Shown here: piece by piece, positions 59,888 through 64,000 of the stretch
How the letters are laid out: every line of letters begins with the position of its first letter
Numbering within the stretch: position 1 is the stretch's first letter
Assembly (NCBI RefSeq): GCF_022539665.2
Contig: NC_081335.1
Span: 2,480,001-2,544,000, forward strand
DNA: 64,000 bases
Origin: Daphnia carinata
Lineage: Eukaryota > Arthropoda > Branchiopoda > Diplostraca > Daphniidae
Direction: 5' to 3'
Made by a program: the position numbers and the translations under genes
The notes under the pieces: model-generated
Told to the model about the DNA's origin: nothing
What the model saw: the letters and a program-made list of their open reading frames with translations, nothing else
Database searches by the model: none

Positions 59888-61897
59888 ATGGGTATCATAT
59901 TTGGATTCATACCGCTTTGCCTGTTTCTTCTCATGTTGTATTTATATCTTACACAAGAGCGAATTACCTTTAACTGTGTCTGTGGATGGCACAAAAATAA
60001 AGGCTTCTACCACACCACACCAGAAGAGTTTCCCAAATGGGATCTAACTGACTTACTAGAAGATTTACCAGAAGTTTCGGCTATCGACTACGGCATCAAC
60101 GGAACCGATATCGAAACGACCCTACCAGATTATGAAACAGTGATGGTAATTGAACGTCCTCCACTTCAAATCCACACTGTTCTCGACTCCAGGAAAACAA
60201 AGTTGAAAGCCGCTTTGGAAACCAAAAAGAAAATGGAAGAACCAGATTCGGAAACTGTGGTGGTAATTGAACATCCTCCACGTGAACTGAACACTATTGT
60301 CGGCTCCATGAAGACGAAGTTAAAAACCCCTTTGGAAACCAAAAAGAAAATGGAGGAGAATATACCAGATAACTGCAAGGAAAAAGGCGATAACAGCTTG
60401 GATGTTAACACCCAGCTTGACAACACTGCCTTAGAAGTGTTACTCCTAGGACAAGAAGAGGTGACTTCAAACGCGAGTTCTATAGACTTGGTCGCGGCAA
60501 CGGCCCAGCTTTCAGGATCGCCTACGGAGAAACTTCAGAGGCGTCGCCGTAAAACGCGTCGGGCACCACTACCATATATTCTTGATTCCGTACTTTACCC
60601 ACCCATTACCGATCCTAGCAATCCCGTTTTTAATCCTACAGAATTGGATTCTCATCAAGACCAGGAAGTTGGTCGTATGATACAAACTCTAACGACCGAC
60701 TCTGTAGTGAATTCACCCGAGATCCTTCCAGACCATCCTTTTCTGAAACACCGGCCACAGAGAGCTCTCGTTTTCGACGAGGAAGAATTTCCCCCGATTA
60801 CCGATCCAAACAATCCATTTTTTGAACCACAAGAGCATAACGAACCGGAAAGTATTGCACCTGTTCCAGCTCCTAGGAGGAAAGTATTACGACCCAGTAC
60901 CAAATTGTATAGGGCACCATTACCCCTGGTGGAAACCAAATTGGAATTTACCGGCAACCAGGAGAAACCCGAAGATCTGGAAAGACGAACAGTGCCTGTT
61001 CCAGCACCACGGACAAAATTTTTTTATAGGGCACCTTCACATTCGGTACCAACCCCAAGGAAACTTCATGGACACCAAGGAACACCAGAGATCGGCATAC
61101 CGAACGGTTTACCAAAAGTAGTTATGCCTGCTGCATCTACTTGTTTGGAAATAATGCGCCCAAATTCAGTGGACATTGACTCTCAGCAAAAACCACCCGC
61201 TCCCGTCACGATTTTTCATGAAGAGCGTTTAGCGATAGCGATTGATGGTGAGATATTGCTGGGATCTGAAGTCACCGAGTTTCTGTCAAGGTTTTGTGAT
61301 GAAGACAAAGATTACGTTTCGTTTTTCTCCCCTACTAATCCCGGCCCTATAATAACTGAACTGCCGGACGACTTTTCTGAATCCTCTCCAGTTACTGGAC
61401 CTCGAATTGAAGAAATAGTTGAAAATGAAGGGAGCGCTACATCTGTCTCTGATTCACCCAGCGAACTGCAATCAACACCAGTAGTTCAAAAAGAACTGGC
61501 TGTGGCAGAAAATGATATTGCAGCTATTACCAAGAAAAACAAGTCTGGGAAATCGGAAACGAAATGGAAGAAATGGAGAAGAGCTGCTTTCCCTTCGAAA
61601 AAAACGAGACCCGGTAACGAGACTCAACCTGAAACGAAAGAGAAGTATCCTGCTGAACCGCTAGAGTCGGATGGTGCAACTAAAGTGACTGCTAACGATC
61701 ACGTAACACAACAAGCAGACGCAACTGCAGAGACCCATGACGAACAAGAAAAGATCACGGAAAGTGGTACAACTGGCAATGAAAAGCCGATAAAGAAAAA
61801 CAAATTTCGGAACTTCATACGTAATATCCGCTCGTGGTTTACACCTAAACCAAAGAAAAGGGGCGCTGATAACGAAGCCACTGCAGCACAACTATAA
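59888..61897 (+). CDS. Single-span membrane protein with internal repeats, unknown family
   Basis: Uninterrupted 669-codon frame; I do not recognise the family. The frame is open for 18 codons before the Met, but no Met lies there, so I start at MGIIFGFIPLCLFLL. That begins a single membrane span of about 25 residues followed by a short CVC motif. The rest is acidic and disordered-looking. A 39-residue unit is repeated in tandem (60130-60246 and 60247-60360), each containing ET-V-VIE-PP and ending LETKKKMEE. A second motif occurs twice: PPITDPSNPVFNP (about 60600) and PPITDPNNPFFEP (about 60790). A third, VPAPR-(K/T)K followed by YRAP, also occurs twice. The last 90 residues become strongly basic, ending in FRNFIRNIRSWFTPKPKK, which looks amphipathic. 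The topology, short N-terminal tail and long C-terminal part, suggests a type II or signal-anchored protein. Confidence 0.75.
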   Translation: MGIIFGFIPLCLFLLMLYLYLTQERITFNCVCGWHKNKGFYHTTPEEFPKWDLTDLLEDLPEVSAIDYGINGTDIETTLPDYETVMVIERPPLQIHTVLDSRKTKLKAALETKKKMEEPDSETVVVIEHPPRELNTIVGSMKTKLKTPLETKKKMEENIPDNCKEKGDNSLDVNTQLDNTALEVLLLGQEEVTSNASSIDLVAATAQLSGSPTEKLQRRRRKTRRAPLPYILDSVLYPPITDPSNPVFNPTELDSHQDQEVGRMIQTLTTDSVVNSPEILPDHPFLKHRPQRALVFDEEEFPPITDPNNPFFEPQEHNEPESIAPVPAPRRKVLRPSTKLYRAPLPLVETKLEFTGNQEKPEDLERRTVPVPAPRTKFFYRAPSHSVPTPRKLHGHQGTPEIGIPNGLPKVVMPAASTCLEIMRPNSVDIDSQQKPPAPVTIFHEERLAIAIDGEILLGSEVTEFLSRFCDEDKDYVSFFSPTNPGPIITELPDDFSESSPVTGPRIEEIVENEGSATSVSDSPSELQSTPVVQKELAVAENDIAAITKKNKSGKSETKWKKWRRAAFPSKKTRPGNETQPETKEKYPAEPLESDGATKVTANDHVTQQADATAETHDEQEKITESGTTGNEKPIKKNKFRNFIRNIRSWFTPKPKKRGADNEATAAQL

Positions 61898-63201
61898 ACA
61901 ACAAACGGCCGATTCAAACACTTGAAAAAGACGCCGCGCACACCACACCACCGCTTCAACGAATTTTGTGCATTGTTCAGAAAAGCCAACGAGTAGGGAA
62001 CCCAGGTCGAAACGTGTTGAGAAAACGAGAACGAGCGGCAAAGGAAGTAAAGAAAAAGGACGTTTTATAACGGATTTAACTACTGCGGGGGAGGGGGAGT
62101 TTTTGAATGGCTTCGACATCATCTGCACAACAATGTCGATCATAGACTCTCATACCACGCCATATACTTTTGCGATTGATTCAAGTTAGGTTTAAGCTAG
62201 TTTTAAGTTTATTTTTAAGTTAGCTTAAGGCCTTGAATCGAATCGTGGGGTAGTGTTGAGCTTTTGGGGGTCTAGATCGACATTAACGTGGACGTGATGT
62301 CGAAAAGTTCGAAAACTCGTTCTCCCTTTAAAGAGTTAGGTCCTTTATGGCGCCTTTTCATTTACTTTGTTGCTTCTCGACTTGTTTTTTTTTTTGGTAT
62401 CTTCGATTTGGGTATTTTTTCTCGACGTTATCTGGATAATTGACTCCTTCGTTGAATGCTGCTTCAAAGCCTACGTTTCCTTTCGATTTGCGTTCAAAAC
62501 TTTCTACACTGGGTGATATTGGTGGGACGTGCTATCACAAACGACGATTAAATTTTTCAGACTTTGCAGACGTGCAATTCGAATTGTTTAAAAGTCGTGC
62601 ATATGGTACCAGTGCTACCAAATCTCCCGAGCTTTGAAGAAAGTCTTTTTTCGCGAATTACGGTTTCGTAGGTCGTCAGTAAAATTCATGTCTGTTTCAT
62701 GTAGTTTGTTTGTTTCTTTTCTGCATGGTATTTGTCGCAATTGTTTTTGAAATTCAAGGTTTCATGAAATACATATTAATTCTGTTTAATATTATCTGAT
62801 TAGTATTTGATTTATTTTATATCACCTTACAATTCAAAATTTTCTTTCAGAATAAAACCTTATTTATGTAGCTGGATTATGCGAGCATTAAAGAATGCTT
62901 ATAAGCGTATTAACCAGCTATAAGGAAACGTTAGACATTGTGAAGGCCGCGATCAACGCGGATGATGATAAATGTCAGGGTTAACCATCAACAGGAAAAA
63001 GCTTCGGATAGAATGACGCCTTTATTCCTGAACAGCATTCATGTTACGGAAACCGTTATTTATCATAACATACGGATCCAGTTGACGACCGAATCTCAAA
63101 AATTTGGTTTCACAACTCCATCCCGTTCGCAATACATAAAAGTTTATAGCCAAATAATAAAGCAGTTGAACTTTGGTCTTCATGTAGAACAGTTCAAAAT
63201 A
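61898..63201. other. Intergenic, 3' region of the orphan gene and 5' region of the DCST-like gene
   Basis: 1.3 kb without a convincing gene. The 62440-62637 frame has no domain. From 62962 an ATG is in frame with the next gene, with an in-frame TGA just before it, so the coding start may be there rather than at 63202. Confidence 0.45.
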
Positions 63202-63987
63202 ATGGAGGAACCCCCGAAAAGTCCATTTTCACTCGTTGTAATACCTCAAACGAAAGATGAGTCGTTCGAAAGGTCATCTCTCTCTGTGCCTTCCGAGACA
63301 ATGTCCAATTGGCCATCCCTCCGCGGTCTCGTGACCGACTGGCAGGATCTTCTTGAACCGATGGGTGAGAACTCGGAAGATCCAGAAGATTTCGATTGGT
63401 CTGTTAGTTATTTCAAATCGACAAACAGTACCTGTATCATTCGGTTCCTCTACAGTGACACAAATAAGTTCCGCAATATTAAACTGATCTTGATCCTGAT
63501 AGTCGGAATCCTGTACGGATTACTTGCCATGGCCATTGTTCATTTCTCTTTCTCCTTCCATTTGTGGATCGCAAGTGCGTTGGGCCTTATTGTGACCGTA
63601 GCCGTTACTGTACTACTGATATTCTCTTACAGCAGTCGTTGTATTTTTTCGCTGGTGGTACCTTCGCTCGGCACTAGGCAAGGAAAAACCATTTTAATTG
63701 CTCTACTGGTTACCCAGTTAATTGCTGGTCCACTCGGCAATTTAACGTACAATATGAAACAAAGTTCACAGTCATTGTCCTGTTATGGTAACATGACTGT
63801 CAATCAAACACAAGCCATCAAGGAAGGAATCAAAATGTCGATACACAATTTCAAACATAATTTTAGCTTGCATCACTTGAATCAAGTGAAAGAAGGCACT
63901 GAAGCTGTCGTAAGTATCGGCGAAGAAATATCATCGATTATTTGCCAAATTTTCGGTTGTGGCACTGCTGCCAAAGTCAAACAACAG
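63202..63987 (+). CDS. DC-STAMP domain-containing protein, DCST1/DCST2-like (5' exon, partial)
   Basis: First coding exon of a multi-span membrane protein; the gene runs off the window after a good donor (CAACAG|GTGAGT at 63988). Related proteins are the DCST1/DCST2 pair and fly sneaky, needed in sperm for egg fusion or membrane breakdown. The sequence has a hydrophilic N-terminus, then hydrophobic spans: LILILIVGILYGLLAMAIVHF, LWIASALGLIVTVAVTVLLIF and a third near ILIALLVTQLIAGPLGNL. The last is followed by an extracellular part with CYGNMTVNQTQ, whose NxT sites fit glycosylation. GYLLAMA-like and LIAGPLGN segments match what is known of the family N-terminus. Start MEEPPKSPF is chosen for its context; MMINVRVNH at 62962 is the alternative. 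Confidence 0.75.
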
Positions 63988-64000
63988 GTGAGTTGTAGCA

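Overview
This is a eukaryotic window with intron-rich genes, mostly very short introns (about 50-70 bases) and GT-AG splice sites. The gene content points to an arthropod: a caudal homeobox gene, glycine-rich secreted proteins, a CLIP-domain serine protease, arthropod-type GT10 fucosyltransferases and a CYP2-clan P450. The compact introns and gene spacing fit a cladoceran crustacean such as Daphnia. That assignment is inference, because no database search could be run.

Layout. 0.4-17.6 kb is a dense housekeeping block: TFIIE-alpha (-), an incomplete ASH/MSP-like gene (-), SNRNP27 (-) divergent from PYROXD1 (+), DNA polymerase theta (-), a decayed P450 first exon with its promoter (+), an intact P450 (+), and ZC3HC1/NIPA (-). 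18.6-24.6 kb holds three related secreted/membrane proteins with glycine-rich stretches and a shared exon plan. One of them has two in-frame stops just after its apparent start codon. 26.9-33.4 kb is caudal (-). It is followed by a 13-kb gene-poor stretch rich in homopolymers, including most of an unusual cluster of poly-G/poly-C runs. A small secreted-protein gene lies at 46.4-46.9 kb.

47.8-57.5 kb is a tandemly duplicated module. Each unit is an alpha-1,3-fucosyltransferase on + followed by a convergent CLIP serine protease on -. The first unit keeps an intact fucosyltransferase and a ruined protease. The second keeps only scraps of both. The third has a nearly complete fucosyltransferase with one in-frame stop, plus protease scraps. 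The last has an intact protease and no recognisable fucosyltransferase. A 133-base block is identical between the first and third fucosyltransferases while their flanks differ, which suggests gene conversion.

58.0-64.0 kb holds a GTSF1-like CHHC zinc-finger gene (piRNA pathway family), an intronless 669-codon single-span membrane protein with internal repeats that I do not recognise, and the 5' part of a DC-STAMP-domain (DCST1/DCST2-like) gene that runs off the window.

The neighbouring genes share no single pathway. The most distinctive content is the fucosyltransferase/protease module with its decay pattern, the glycine-rich family cluster, the repeat-bearing orphan membrane protein, and the poly-G/C tract cluster around and upstream of caudal. 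Exon edges were placed by eye from splice consensus, reading phase and protein family resemblance, so spans are firmer than individual junctions.
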